Origin: Otis tarda
Lineage: Eukaryota > Chordata > Aves > Otidiformes > Otididae
NCBI GenBank assembly: GCA_026413225.1
Contig: CM048560.1
Location: 13,658,001 to 13,722,000, forward strand
Direction: 5' to 3'
Length of the DNA stretch: 64,000 nt
A program made the position numbers and the translations under genes. The notes below the pieces were generated by a model. That model saw only the letters and a program-made list of their open reading frames with translations, did no database searches and was not told the DNA's origin. Below, one piece after another: positions 1 to 13,965 of this stretch; within the stretch, counting starts at the first letter, position 1, and every line of letters begins with the position of its first letter.

Positions 1-3000
1 TTAAGATTTCATTACACCATTTTGCAATCTCTCCACAGCACACAGCTGAATAAGGATCCTCTCACACCTAAGTCACATTTCATGGTTTCATATTTTAATG
101 ATCAGGACATTCCACAACATCACTAGAGTGCCCATTTCACTGCTGTCTCGTTGGAAAGTGAGCAATTCTGAGTGGAGCCAAAAGACATGATTTAAGTAGA
201 TTTGTAGGTAGCTGCACTTTGGAGTTCCATCACCAAATGATTTGATTCATGTCAACTCATGTAAAACAAAAGACCAGCTATAAGTGGTCAGAACTCATAT
301 AGTAGATTAGTGGGTTAAATATTCATTCTACAACCAGCACCTTGGCAAACACCCATGAGATAATTAGTTGAAATCCCCAAAAGAAGAAAAAATTACCATT
401 TACTATAGCAATTTTCAAGAATGCAATCACAAATGAATGTTGAAATAGGAACCTGTAACACAGGACCGCTCTGGTTGTTTCTGTTTCTCCTAGTAGCAGT
501 ACATTAAGTACATGACAAATTATTAATTATTATGTGAAGGTTACAAATCTGATGCAGAAGCACCTGAATGGACTGCTACTCTCCTCTTACTGTTTTCTGC
601 CTGCTTCTGTACTCCGGTGAGCCTTTGTGACAAGGACAATTTTAATATATATGTCTTCTAAAGTGCTCAATACAGGCTTTTGCAAGACACACCATAGCAA
701 ATATACTACAGGCGACAGCATTAAACCTCTGAAAAACTTCTGGATTAACTTTACTCCAAGTTTTAAAACAAGAAGGATTCAACTGTTTGCAGATTGCTGT
801 AAAATAGATACGCTATGACAAGGCCTAGCCAACACCTAAAACTGATCATCCATTAAAGATGCAGATTTTCTAATACGTGTTTATACTCCAGAAGCTGTGG
901 TTCTAAAATTAAACGAGGTCACGTAAATTGCAAATATTCACTTTCAGCAAAAGGAATGCAGTAACTATACACTGTATAAACCGACATCACTGACAAGTCT
1001 ACACTTGCTTATAACAACACGGAGGTTTACAACTGAGAATGAGCCCTACTTTCAAGTCAGAAGGCAGTGTCTGCCAGCAGGACCTAACACTCAGTGGAGA
1101 AAAATGTAAGTTTGGCATGACTAAGGTAGGCATTAGAAGTTGTACAGCTAGGAGTGGATAAACTGGAACAGGCAAGGTCGGGACTATTAAAATTTGGCCT
1201 AGTTCTTCTACTGAAATGCTCACTGAAGGATTGTACAGGGACAAAGTACCATACAGTTGGTATGTAAAAAATAGTAAAAATAAACTACTCCCCAAAAAAA
1301 AAAAAAAGTGTTAGGGAGAAGAATGTGTATGACAAGTTCATGCAAAAAAAAATTAGGAAAATGTGAAGAGGCACTTAAAACACTAAAGGAAGAAATTACA
1401 GATTACTTATTTTCCCTTGAATCTTGCTCTCGATATGTATTTGCCTTTACAGGTGGTAAAAAAGGATATAACATTGTATAGTATGCCCAGCTCATTCTCA
1501 AACTCCCCAGTAGATTCTCCTTCCATCTAACTTGACCCGTGTGAAATTATAAAGAACATACCACACCACGCAGCTACAGAAACTACTGTGCCAAGACTGT
1601 AGAGCTCTTAAATTGTACAAACTCTTGTGCCTTGCTAAGAAGGTAGGAGCTTATAATGGCCGAAGTAATAGAAGTAAAAGAGGAGAAAGGAAATCAGAGA
1701 AATAAGACCTCCACTAGACTAAGTCCTCAAAGCAAGAACTGTAAACAGTATAGAATTTCCAGTTTAATCTTTTCAAAGCTTCAGGCCTGAGTGACCCTAA
1801 AGTAGCTCTAAAGGACTCAGAAGAAAACTAAGTGCTACCTTCAAACACAGCTCTTTCCCATTCAACTTTTGGTGAGAGCAATGAGTAGGTCTTTGAAAGT
1901 CAGAAGCTGTATGTTTTGTCCCCGTATAAACTCCCCCATACAGAGAGTTACAAGAGCAAGTCATAGATAACCAACAAAACGATCAATGGCCTAGCTACTC
2001 GCTGAATGATATTTGCTCCTTTTTCCTCTATCAATATTAAATGTTTAATGGGTAACTTCAGGAAGTTTATAATTTGAAGAGTGTAAAAATTAATTATAAT
2101 TTGCATTTGTAATTTATGGTGTTAAAAAGTTTACAGTAGAAAAACTAGCTTTCTGTATAATTCATATATATAATAAACCTCAAATTGTCATGTTTATGTG
2201 GTTAGCTGCAAGGTACCTAAAGTTTTATACATTTATAATTTATATTTTGAAAGTGTTTAAGTGTCTTTTAATTGTAGAGGGCCACTTTGTGGGAAGGGCG
2301 CAACCCAAATTTCAAGGGCTAACACTGACCTGTGTGGTGATGACTTGGAGCCCTAGGGAACTGAGATGTCCCTTAAATTACTATGATGCTGGCTGAGACA
2401 CATCACAAAATTTTCTAGCCTCTTGGTTAATGGTAGCCTCAATTCTCATTTCCTCACTACAGAAACACAAGCTAGTTATGATAGATATGGTCCTCAGGAT
2501 GCCATGGAAGCTTTATGCAAACAAAGTGGAAAGTAGGAAAAAAATTAGCAGAAAATCTGGGCAAAGCCATTTGGAGGCATACAACTGATAGGCTTTTGCC
2601 AAAAAAAAAAACCCAAACAAAAAACCCAAATAAATTTTTATTTAAACAACACAGTATTGTCAACTCTCATGATTCAATAATGACTTTCTTTAGTCAGAAA
2701 GTCTTTAAGTCTTTCACTTAGCCAGAAGTGATTGCACAAGAATATCAGATTCCTTTTTTTTCACTCTGGTTATTACAAAAAGAAAAAAAAAATCACCTTA
2801 TTTTAAATACTGAGAACAGTGATTATTTTTCAAACCTCACAGCTTTGTATGGTTGAATTTGTAATCCTGGACCTAATCTCAGTGCTTTTGCTTTTCTAGC
2901 TAAAGGGAAGATTCTTCCACTATAGAACTCCCTCATACCAAAAATGAGATTGAACCAAAATGTAATTATTCCTTTGTCTTTGGCTTAGGATGTTAGCCAT

Positions 3001-6000
3001 GATATGGCTATTGATTGCAATGCTGCTTGCAGAAATGACAAACTGGGCTTCTCATAAGTGCTAGAGGGAGACCTTTCACACCATTAAATAACAATTTCTT
3101 AAACTGCTAATATCTTTAAGAAATTATAATAATAGTAAATTAGAGCAGTATTTTCCACTTACAGCTAAAACAGAAAGCATATGTTCGAATGTCTTCAAGA
3201 CACAATCTTCTAAGTAGACTCTTAATTTAATCAAAGCTTTTTTGACTCTCTTCCTGTATATCAGAAATCTTGTGAAATAAAGCTTTTCAAACTTTTAGGT
3301 AATATAAGACCTCGATACTCTATGCAGGCTGCAGCATTGCTAAACTAGACATTTTTCACTACGGTGAAAAGTTGGGAACACGGTGCAACCATGAGTTTAT
3401 TATTGCAACATAGGAGCAGGTTTAATCGTCACAGTCATAAAGAAATACTGGTTTAGGACAACCCTGAATTTCTATCTAAGCAAATAGGAACGGTGGATAA
3501 CAATTGAAATATTCTCCAAAATCAGAAAAAGAGAAAAAATATGGGAGACAGATGGAAGTCACATCTATGTAAGTCTCAGTCTCCAGTATTTAACAACCAC
3601 AGCAACCCAGAAACTAAAATGCAAAGTGTAGCATTAGTGGCACTCTGATTCCAAGTATTTTGAGAGAGAATGAAGAAAGAGCAGGGAGGGATTTGTGAGG
3701 GAGCAGAGGGAGTGCTCTTTGTTTCACCATATCCTGTTTTGAACAGTTTCATTAGGCTTACCCTACAATTAATTTTAGAATCTTGCAGCACCCTAAGGAT
3801 ATCTACTCTTTCCTGGCTCTGTGCTCCAGAAGCTCACACTGAACTGATGATACTTCTAGACCATAAACTTTTTCCAAGCTCATCAACGGTCAATAAAGCA
3901 AATTATTTGCTGCATTCCAAAGTTCCAGATGATAGCATTAGTCTTGAACTGGATTGTTGGGAAGTTGGTAACACACCTTAGTAACCTGAGCTACTTCCTG
4001 CTTCCTACCTACAGCTTATTGATATTATTTCAGAGCTAAAAATGAGAAAAATGGAAACCTTTCAAGAAATTGTTTGCTTGACTCACAGAAAGTTAGTGGA
4101 ACCTACAAAACTGAAGTGCTAATGAAGAATTAAAATTAAAAGCATAGCATATACTATATGAGAACCTAGGGTACTTTTAGTTAACAAGACTAAAAACCAT
4201 AAACTAACTGTACAGCACATTCAGTATATTGGAAAGACAAGAGGCAAATTTAAAAGTACAAAATCTACAGTTATTTCCTAGAATATGTTTTCCTAAAAAA
4301 AAAAAAAAAAACTTCTAAAAAATAATAAAAGGTTGAATTGAATGTGAGAGAAAATGTTATCATTAACAGAGCTGAAGTTTTAAGTAGCTGTTTTTTTCTG
4401 GTACTGAATAAAACTATGTCCCTAAAAATGCAGCTTGGGAACCAGCAACAGCAATGTCACTGACGGTACCAGCAATAGTAATTATCCTCTCCACTTGCAA
4501 GTATATAAAAATTATACCTAGTGTTATGAAAATAGAAGGGTGTCTGCTTCAATCTATCTGCTAATTTAGATGAAGGACCCTTTTATGCTCAGAAATAATG
4601 CGACAGCAGAGGTGTGGATACACTTATATATGCAGAGATGACTATTTATTTATATGGCCTGGGAAACAAGAAGTTAGGTGTGACAAGCTTGAGCAATGCC
4701 TATTATCATTTCTGCAGATAGCTTGCTACACTCAAATCAGTCCTGTGATAGTTATTTCCAAGGGCTTGAACGGGTGGCATTGCATCATAACTCCATTTTC
4801 AACTTAATACCCAAACCATTTTTCCAGTTCCAAAAGCAGATTCATCCTAAAGCACTTGACAGTTGTATGGTGACAGGAAATGTACTTTAAGAAAATGATG
4901 GGGAAGAATGCAAGTGACATGGGAAGAGGCAGGTGGCACTGATCAGTGGCCCTGCACATGGTAAGCTTGTTCTGTATTGATAAATTACGAGAAGTCTGAT
5001 GCATACCAATATCTGAATGTGGTTAGATTGGTTAACTGAAAATTCCAGTAATTGTTTCATCTCCATTTATTCATCTTTTTTGAAGCAGCAGAAGAAAAAA
5101 CTTGCTGGGTAGCTCAACTAATTAATTTCTGCAGATGAAGATTTCTCAATGACTTGGAACTACAGCTATTTCTTGGACATGAGCTACTTTCATCTTTTAG
5201 GCATGAGTACATCTCGGCACAGCTGAGATTCACTATTGCTGACAGTCAATACTTTCCTTATATCCTCAGCTTGTGAGCTACTTCTAGACTACCCAAAGGA
5301 ACATCACTATGCAAAAAAATCATATAATAATACTAACCTGATATATTTTTAAAACCAATGTATAAAATGGTCAGTCAGGAAATAAAATTTCTATCTGTAT
5401 CTTCACTAAACTTTCATAAGACAAACATAACTCAAACATACAGACCTCTATTTACAGTAATTACTATTGGATTATTTCTAGAATTTTTGATGCTCAGAAA
5501 TATGTATAAGATTACAGGATCTGACTTAACATTTTAAAAGATGACCATCAAAATGATCATCTGTATGACAGTGCAGATCTTATCATAGAAATGCAGCAAC
5601 TGGAACCACAGAGGAAACAATAACTGAAGAAAATGTTTTTGTTATGGCCTTCTTTCTCAGAGAAGCATTCCATTTTCATCACAGTAACAATGAAAGATAA
5701 AGAAAAAAAATAACAATTACAATAGAGTAGTCCAAGAAAAACAGCATCCAGAAAATGTCTGCTCATATATTAGATATTTTGGGAACAATGCTACTATCAT
5801 TTTTACCTGGTTACTTCTGATAAATTTGTTATGTTAGCTTCATTGTTTTAAAATAAACAATCACCAGTAGAATCTTTAGCCTTATAAATCAAGGAGATTC
5901 ATAAAGGTGTACCTACTCCTAAAAGCATCAGTAGCTTAACTTGAGCTTAATTAAATAAGTATTTAGTAAAGAGCTATTGATAATTGCAGTGGAAAGCATG

Positions 6001-9000
6001 TGAACGTGATCACCTAAAAAGACACTATTTTCCTCTCGTGTCCCAAGAAGTTCTGAAGAATTTACCTGGAAATTGGAAAAAAATCTCACTTACAACCTAG
6101 TTGGACCACCTCGGATTGGATGAAGGAAATATGTTTTGTAAATTCAATTGTAGATTAAAAAGTTCAAATATCAAAGACTGAGCAAAAACATTTCAAAAAG
6201 TTTGTCCAACAAACCAAATAAATGTGTCACTGTCAAGTAACACTTCTGACAAAAATTTAATGAGGAGATTTTAATAATCCAAGACGGAATCTGAGAATGT
6301 GAACTGTAATCCAGAACAGACAACTGATTAGGACAGCTGGATCTCAGACTCAGGCAGTCCTCCTGATTCTAAGCAATTAATACATTAATTAGCTGCACCT
6401 GTATTAATGCTATAGTTCAGACCAGGAGTACACTTTCACATCACTTCTGAAGCACTTGTGTTCTTTATTTCAGCAAAACTTATTCCTCTTTTTTCAAGGT
6501 CCTTCACAGCTCTCAGTCTAGTGCATCTGGCCTTGGCAATAACTATACTGTGCCTCATTTTGCCTGATTTATGGTCCTTAGGTCCTTGATTATGCTGAGT
6601 TAGCATCTCTCACTAACCGTTCATTCCTCTTTCTTTCATGATGAGATAGCTGTCATATCATACTGAGAAGAAACTAAGTGTAAGTTAAATAAATTTTTGG
6701 TGGTAATGTATTTTCAGATTCTGTGTAAGCGTAAATGACTTTTCAAATATTTTAGAGTCCTGAAGTTGCTTCATTTATTGGTCTAAAATAGCCTGACTTT
6801 GGTGATAGGCACAAAGCAAAAGATTACTCTCATGTTTCTTTGCAGAAGGTTATTGATGTGCTACAGTGAGTGGGTAACATGGAGATGCTGTGTTTATCTA
6901 TTGGGCTAAATTCCTACTAGACTGGCTGACTTAAAGAGATTCTAATTTCACTGGATAATGAATTAGCATTGTGAAGCACTTAGACGCTTTAAATTTGTAA
7001 AAATAAAAAGATATTATTAAACAAATAAAAAGTGATGCTTGCAATCAGAGGTACTGAGCTTACTGGAGCAAGAGTTATGACTGCTTATGTCATCACACTC
7101 AACACAAGAACATGGTTTTGGGGCTTCTAGATATTGCCTTAATACAAATACATTAATATCCAGTTATGGACTTCGAAGGCACAAGAGAACCCCGAAAAGA
7201 AACAGTTTAACTATGGCTTTTCTCAGAAGAATCAGTTGATTTTTATTGTTTATTATTCAGAAGTCTCCTCCAGATGTGCTAGGACTAGGATGTGTGTCTT
7301 GGCACTCAGGACTTGCCAATCAGAGTCTAGAGAGTTTCAAAGGTATTCCCTGACTGTTTCTCAAGCCCTTCCTTTCATTCTGCGTAGCAGTGAGAAATCA
7401 CTGCAGGATGTGTTCTCATGAGGCTATGTCACCAGGGTTGCACTGAGTTTTCACTTTCAAAGGCAGAACCAGGTGAAGTCCCACTCCTTCAGCAGCTAAC
7501 ACTATAAGGAATATCCAGGTAACAATTTCTGTTCAGTATTCTTAATGTTTATTTATGGACAATTTGAAATCTCTCTACAATAAGGAAAAAACCAACTTAC
7601 CGTCTATGGATCTAGTTCCTCAGAGCTGAAACAGTCTTCCATTTTGTTTTAAAATAATAAGTAAGTCTGGGATCATATCTGAAATAAATTCAAAATTAAA
7701 CTGAGAAACGCACAACAACAATTTAACTCTAGCACAGATTCATTTTGCTTAGAAACTCATGTAGTGCACTCTATCCTAGGATACGATGACATTCTTTATT
7801 TACCTAATGCATCTAGTGCATAATAAATACAAACATATTTAATGCACCTAATACTCTATTTCTGTGGGTTTTTTTTATTCCCATGGCAATAGTTAGAAAT
7901 GTAATTTATTTAGTACAGCTATGTTTTCAGGCACACCTATACTCATCAGTCTGCAACTGTTTGATTGGGATAGAGTCCATTAATGCCTACCAGCATCATC
8001 CCCAGAATGCCCACCAATTCGTCCTCAAATCAAAAGCATCTGGCTTCTGTTTGTAATTCCTGTTGCATGGCAATAGACAGAAGTGCAGTAATGGATAAAA
8101 TTTGTCATGCATAAAGCCTCAGAACAGGTAATATATCATACATCCTTTGGTACTGCAAGTAGCTATAGAGCCTGATTTGCAAAGACTGCTCGTTACAGAT
8201 AGCATGATATCAAAGGACCTAGAGGCTGAAGACAAAACATTTCTACTGAGGCCTCTTAACCTTTCTTTTTCGACCTTTATTATTTTTTTCTTCATTCTTA
8301 ATCACTCTCCTGGAACATCACTGACTCCTCCATCAGACAGAACACGGTCTTCCTGTGTTAGTTGTGGCTTATACCAACTTCCCAGCTTGCAAAGTCAGTT
8401 TATAAACCTTCACATCCTTCTGGCAAAGCTTCCAATCCTGAGGCTTGATTAACAAATCAGGCCTTGGAACATCCAAAATTCTCAATCCTACAGATGAAGC
8501 CAGAGATGACATAATTTTTACTAGACTACGGAATCTTTGTTTTCTCAAGTACTCGACTGTCAGGTACTTTGGTCTCTCACGTAGTATTCAAGTCATGGCA
8601 AAATGAGTGACATATCAACAGTTTCCTAGATGAAGTAATAACATAGGAATACACACAAATCCCAGTATTTTGAGGAGGAGAATCTGTTTTGGAAGACAGT
8701 AGGAATGGAATATACAAAGAAGTTTAGTTCCTATCATTGTCTCATTACCAGGTAACCCTAAGTATAAGGGGCACGCAAAGGCCTGAGTACAGAAGGAAAT
8801 GCAGAAAGGAACTGAAGACAGTATAGCAATAGAGAGGTCCAAACAGGTGAGGGGTAGGCATGTTAAGAGAGCTTGTTTACAGGGAAGCATGACTCATAGG
8901 ATACCTTTCTGTGAAATGGAAGAGAGGGGCTCCTGCTGTGTAAGGAAGCCATTCAGTTTACAAGACCAGGAAGCGCATAGGCTCTATACATTGGATAGAT

Positions 9001-12000
9001 ACAGCTGCCCTCAAGATAACACATTTTTCTGAAATAAATAAACAAATCACTTCACACTAGTAGTATTCCTTTCCATATACTAGTCATGAAAATGCTTTGA
9101 ACTCAGAGTTTACTTAATTACAAACACCTAGCTAGTTAACTAAGGCAAAGATCATCTCTTTTTGAAGTGGTCACTCTTGGCCTTCCATCTAATTGTCCCC
9201 TTGTCTCTTGCTATTAGTCATGATGTTAAGCCTAAATGTAAGATTATCACCTTTTGGAGGCAGAGACCAAGTATTATGTCTTTGAAGCACAATGAGTCCT
9301 AATTAGGTGTAATCAATAATAATTATAGTTATGTAATGGAAAATAGGAAGGCAAGGAAAAGGAAATGGCTGAGATCATCATAATTACTTTGTATTAGAAC
9401 TGATAGGGAAAACTAGTGTGAGAAGCTAGCCACTCGAGGAAACAGATACCTATTTATTTGGGTTTTCCTTAGAGTTAAAATAGCTAAGTTAAAGCCTACT
9501 GTGTGTCACACTAAACAGGATTTATAACTTAAACATTAACAACCTCTGGAAGTGAAGCTATACTTTCTTTCTACTTGAAGTACCTGTATTTCTGAGGGTT
9601 TTGCTGTGTTAACATCTTTGGAATGCAGCAATTACCACCTACATGGCAAATTGGAAGTGTTGCATTCCTCTGCTAGTAATCCACTCCTCCATTTAGCCAG
9701 AGGACAGGGAGGAGAAGGAGGTGACTCTAATGGAGAGACCAGTCAGAGACACAGAGTATCCTACTAGAAGGGCAAATAAGCAGTAGGTGTTAACCTCACA
9801 ATGTAAGATTTAAAAGCCCTCCACATGGAGTGTAAAAGATGGAGATACAAGATAATTTGGACAAAAATGGAAATTGAGCCCCACACTTCTGATCTAATGC
9901 TTGATGTTCTTACGGACCACTGAACTCTGGCATTCCCAGAAACATTGCTCAATGCTATCTTGCTAAAAGATTGTTTGGTTTTTTTTTATTTTTTCTGACA
10001 GGCTCACAGTTAAATGCTACACATTCAAATGATAACTTCACACTACAACTATGTTTTGCTTTCCAGTAAAGAGCAGTTATGCTAAATCTGTGTAATGGTA
10101 TGAACATATATACATATAAACAATATAAATAAGTAAATAAATATTGACACGTATCAGCATAATATTACCATTTCAGGACTCAAGTTTTACAAGCAATGTT
10201 TTATCTCCCACATAGTTGTGGATAAAAGTCAGAGTTTCAGAATGGATGTGTATTTTAAAGGAAGGGAAAGTAGTGCTGCACAGACATTTGAAGAACCACT
10301 GTGTCATTCAAGATGGGAGAGCAGCAAAAACTTCATGCATACTAGTGTTCCTCCTACTTCAGCTAATAAAAAAAAGAAAAAAAAACACAAACAAACCCTG
10401 TCAGTCACGTGGAAAATGTTTGGTTTTTTTTTTTCGGCCTTTACATGAGTTATTTTCCCTTGAGATTTCAATATAAAAAGTCTCTATTTTTCAAAAGTGA
10501 AAACCAGATGACAATTGAAATAAGTTTGGAAATGTATCCATGGTTACAATTAGTTTCTCAAGCTGCTCTTCCCTTTTGCAGTCCAGAACTCCTCATCAGA
10601 CTACTATTACATTTTGGTATAATATCACTAGAGCCCTATGACTGCGATACCTGCTAGGGCATACTATGCAGTTGGGGAAATAAAAAAATAGGACATAAAG
10701 TACTTAGAAGTACAAATCTCACCAGGCACTTGGCAGTATTTCCAAATCAAACTACATTTCAACCGCCACCGTCTCCTCCTCCTCCATCTTCCAGGATCTG
10801 GAAATACAGTCCATGGACAGCTGTGACCAGCAAAGGGACTCCTCAATTCCTACATTCATTAACATCATGGTAACAGACTACAGAATACCTTTGTTGTGCA
10901 GCCTCAGCCCATACATTAACAGACACTCCATGAAAACTTGAGAATACTCTTCTTGTTCTTCATTTTACTGACTTTTTCTTGAGTCTCACACATGGATTAC
11001 TTTATTCCAGACTGAATGGTCTGCTTCCTTTTGAACAAAACAGTATTTTTTTTATTTGCTTACAGTACAAGTAAAACCAGAAATAAACCCCTAAATTAAC
11101 TTCTACTCATATTAAAGAAAAAAAAATTAAATTTTAAAATTGTTTAAAAAAGTTTCTTTGCAAAGCTGCCTCGTAAACTGTAACCCAGGTCCCTGCTTTT
11201 TGCATTCAGTTGACTCATCTCAGAATTAATCTACTAATACACATATATATATGTAAAAGCAGTTACTTCAATGCATGTTAATACTGCTAGTTTAAGCAAC
11301 CTCAGTCTAATAATTTCAATGAGATTATACGGGATTACAGAATCCAAAATGGATACAGTCGAAGAGTTAAATATGTCAAAATCTTTCTGATTAAAGGCTT
11401 TCTAGCATGAAAACAATTACAAATAGATGTCTTGCTAGTCTAACAGAAATTGTGTTAAATTGGTTTTCTTTTATACAACATGAATGTGATGAGCTAAGAT
11501 ATTATGGTACAGTTAAAACCTACAAATAATGCTTAAAATAAAATGCCTGTTCTTTTTCAAAACTTCTACAACATAATAAACCTTTGCTATAATACTGTTG
11601 AATAGTAGGCTATTAGTCACTTTTTATCATTTTTTTCAGAAGAGGATCACGAAAAATCAAAGCAAATGGTACAACGTAGAAAAATATTCTAATTTTATTC
11701 CCTTAATCATTACCACATCTGACTCTTCTAGAGGATTCACTAACCACCAAGCAGGAGGTTGCTCTTCAGACCATCAGTCTTAAGTTAAAATGGAAGCACT
11801 GAAGCATGGACTGAAACACAGAAGTTACGCCTTCCAAGAGATTCTCTTCCAAACAGCAATGCTGTGGCTCTCCCTCTCAACAAATATTTAAGTGCAATTA
11901 CTTCATCACTGATGAAAAGTATGTGGTGAAATTTGGAAGAGAGGTTTCATTACCTGCCTGAAGGCTTCTTATCTCAGCTACTAAACTAATAAACATTTAC

Positions 12001-13794
12001 TTTTTAAATATTATAACTTTCAAACTTCTCTAGTCCATCTTCCGGCACAGACAGAATAAAATTTTCTAATAACACAAGCATAAAATCTTCAAACTCTTCA
12101 TGTTTTTAGGGAATTTTTGTGCAAAGGTCAGCTTTGAAACCATCACAGAAGTAATCAGATGAACACCTGTCTACTCCTACTAACACATACACCTTTTCAT
12201 CAACTAGCTTTTATTTGGTTTTAATATTCTGGCAGATAATATTTTCTCCAATTTGAAAATTCAAAGTACCCAATTGTATCAACTTTTTAGGAATACAGGA
12301 GAAATTAGAGTCTGTTCTGTACCGATTCTTACAAAAGTACCACTTCATATTTCAAGAAAAGCAAAAATCCCCTATGTATGACTATTTTAAAGAACCTATT
12401 GTGACCATGTATTAAATCACAGTGTAGGCTCCCCTACTCTGGAACAAACAACAGTTTACAGCATTAATACTTCTGATTTCTACTTTTAACTGCTGCTTAA
12501 AGGTGTATAAATTGTCCAAAGCCAAAATTACGCAAAAGTAAACCTGCAATTACTCAAGGCATGGAAATTAAACTACCCTACTTTCCTCTGATCCAGCTTA
12601 AATTTAAGTGAATGGTGCCTGGAGGGCTTGGGAAAGCTCTGGAGTAACGTAACTGCACCAAACGCATCAGTATGGCCCCCAGAGGCCTGGGGAGAGACCT
12701 GGAGCAGTACTAGCCAGACAGTCATTACTAGAAAGCAAAACCACCTCTTTAACAGCTGTCACAGTAGGTCTGATTACAGGCTTTACAAATTACAAAATTA
12801 TCTGGAAAATGTGGCGTTCCCACTCACCTTCAGCAACTGGAAAAACTGCTAGAAAATGTAGCCCGTTAAAAACACATAAAGCTGATGGCTAGAACTTAAA
12901 GCTGTAGGAGAGATGCACCTCTGGATTTTTTCAGCTACAGACTCTTTTTTATTTTGTTATTGTATTTTATATAAAGCTGCTCTGAGCCACTTAAAATGAT
13001 CTACTAACTCATATCACTCTCTTTATCCTTTTTTTTTCTTACCACTTCTCAGTGCTTGTGTACGTCCAGATTACTTCCTATTGCAGGTATTCTTATCTGG
13101 ACTTCTCCTTTACTGGCTTTCATTCCCAGAGTACAGCCATTCATTTATTTTTAACTAACAATATCACAACATAAATCTCAGGCCTACGAATCTTTCATAT
13201 TCCATGACAACAAAGGCATTCAAAGCAAACTCTGGCAACTAAATTGAGCACTACACAGTTTTCCTGAGTCCAAATTATTACTTTTCAATTACAGTTTCAT
13301 CATTTTAGCCTCACCATTTGCAATTGATTGTCCTAGAAAAATGCTGTGTGCAAGCTGAATGTCATTAAAAAAATCCATGTAACAAAATACTTAATTTAAA
13401 ATAACCACAGTTATAGTGAAAGATTGCCCAGGCATAATTATTTTCAAATAAATTTAATGTGACAACTGTATATAAACAAAACATATAAGAAGACAGATAG
13501 AAATATGAGCAATTACAGAATCATTAGATGAACTGTGATGCAAAAAAAAAAAATGCTTAACATACACCTTGTTTCATATCTTAGCATTTCCCATTCTTTA
13601 GGAGATAAATAGATTCTTGAACTTTTCAATAAAACAGATTAAGAGATTCCTGAACTTTTTAATACTGAAATCTACTCATTAGCTTCAATTATCACTTTAA
13701 AACATCAAACTGTCAAAAAATTATTCCTCTCCTCTTCCTCAACAAAGTATCTATCACCAAAATGTTTTCTAAACATCTAAAACAATTATTACGA
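1..13794. other. No recognisable gene; AT-rich DNA
   Basis: Read on both strands. Only scattered short ORFs of about 100 codons or fewer, without splice-consistent coding character, plus A/T homopolymers (for example near 1296 and 4294). It may be intergenic or a long intron of the gene downstream of AGL. I specifically looked for UDP-GlcNAc transporter (SLC35A3) coding sequence and saw none. Confidence 0.6.
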
Positions 13795-13965
13795 TCTTGA
13801 CCTGCGGGATCGGAGACTTCAGCCATTAAAACACAAAGAAGCAAATGCGGCTGTACAGAAATACAGCGCCTTTCCCAGAACTGAACGGCCCGGTCTTAAC
13901 CGAGCTTCAGTCTCAGCACGAGCCTTAACAATGGAAAGCGGCAAAGTGGCGCCACCCACTGCTAT
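13795..13965. promoter_or_regulatory. Small CpG-rich pocket with possible minus-strand first exon
   Basis: Roughly 170 nt with many CpGs inside very AT-rich DNA. On the minus strand an ATG at 13826 opens MAEVSDPA and runs to a potential donor, CCCGCAG then gtcaag, at 13801. It could be an alternative first exon of a downstream gene, an old island, or chance. No partner exon was found. Confidence 0.25.
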
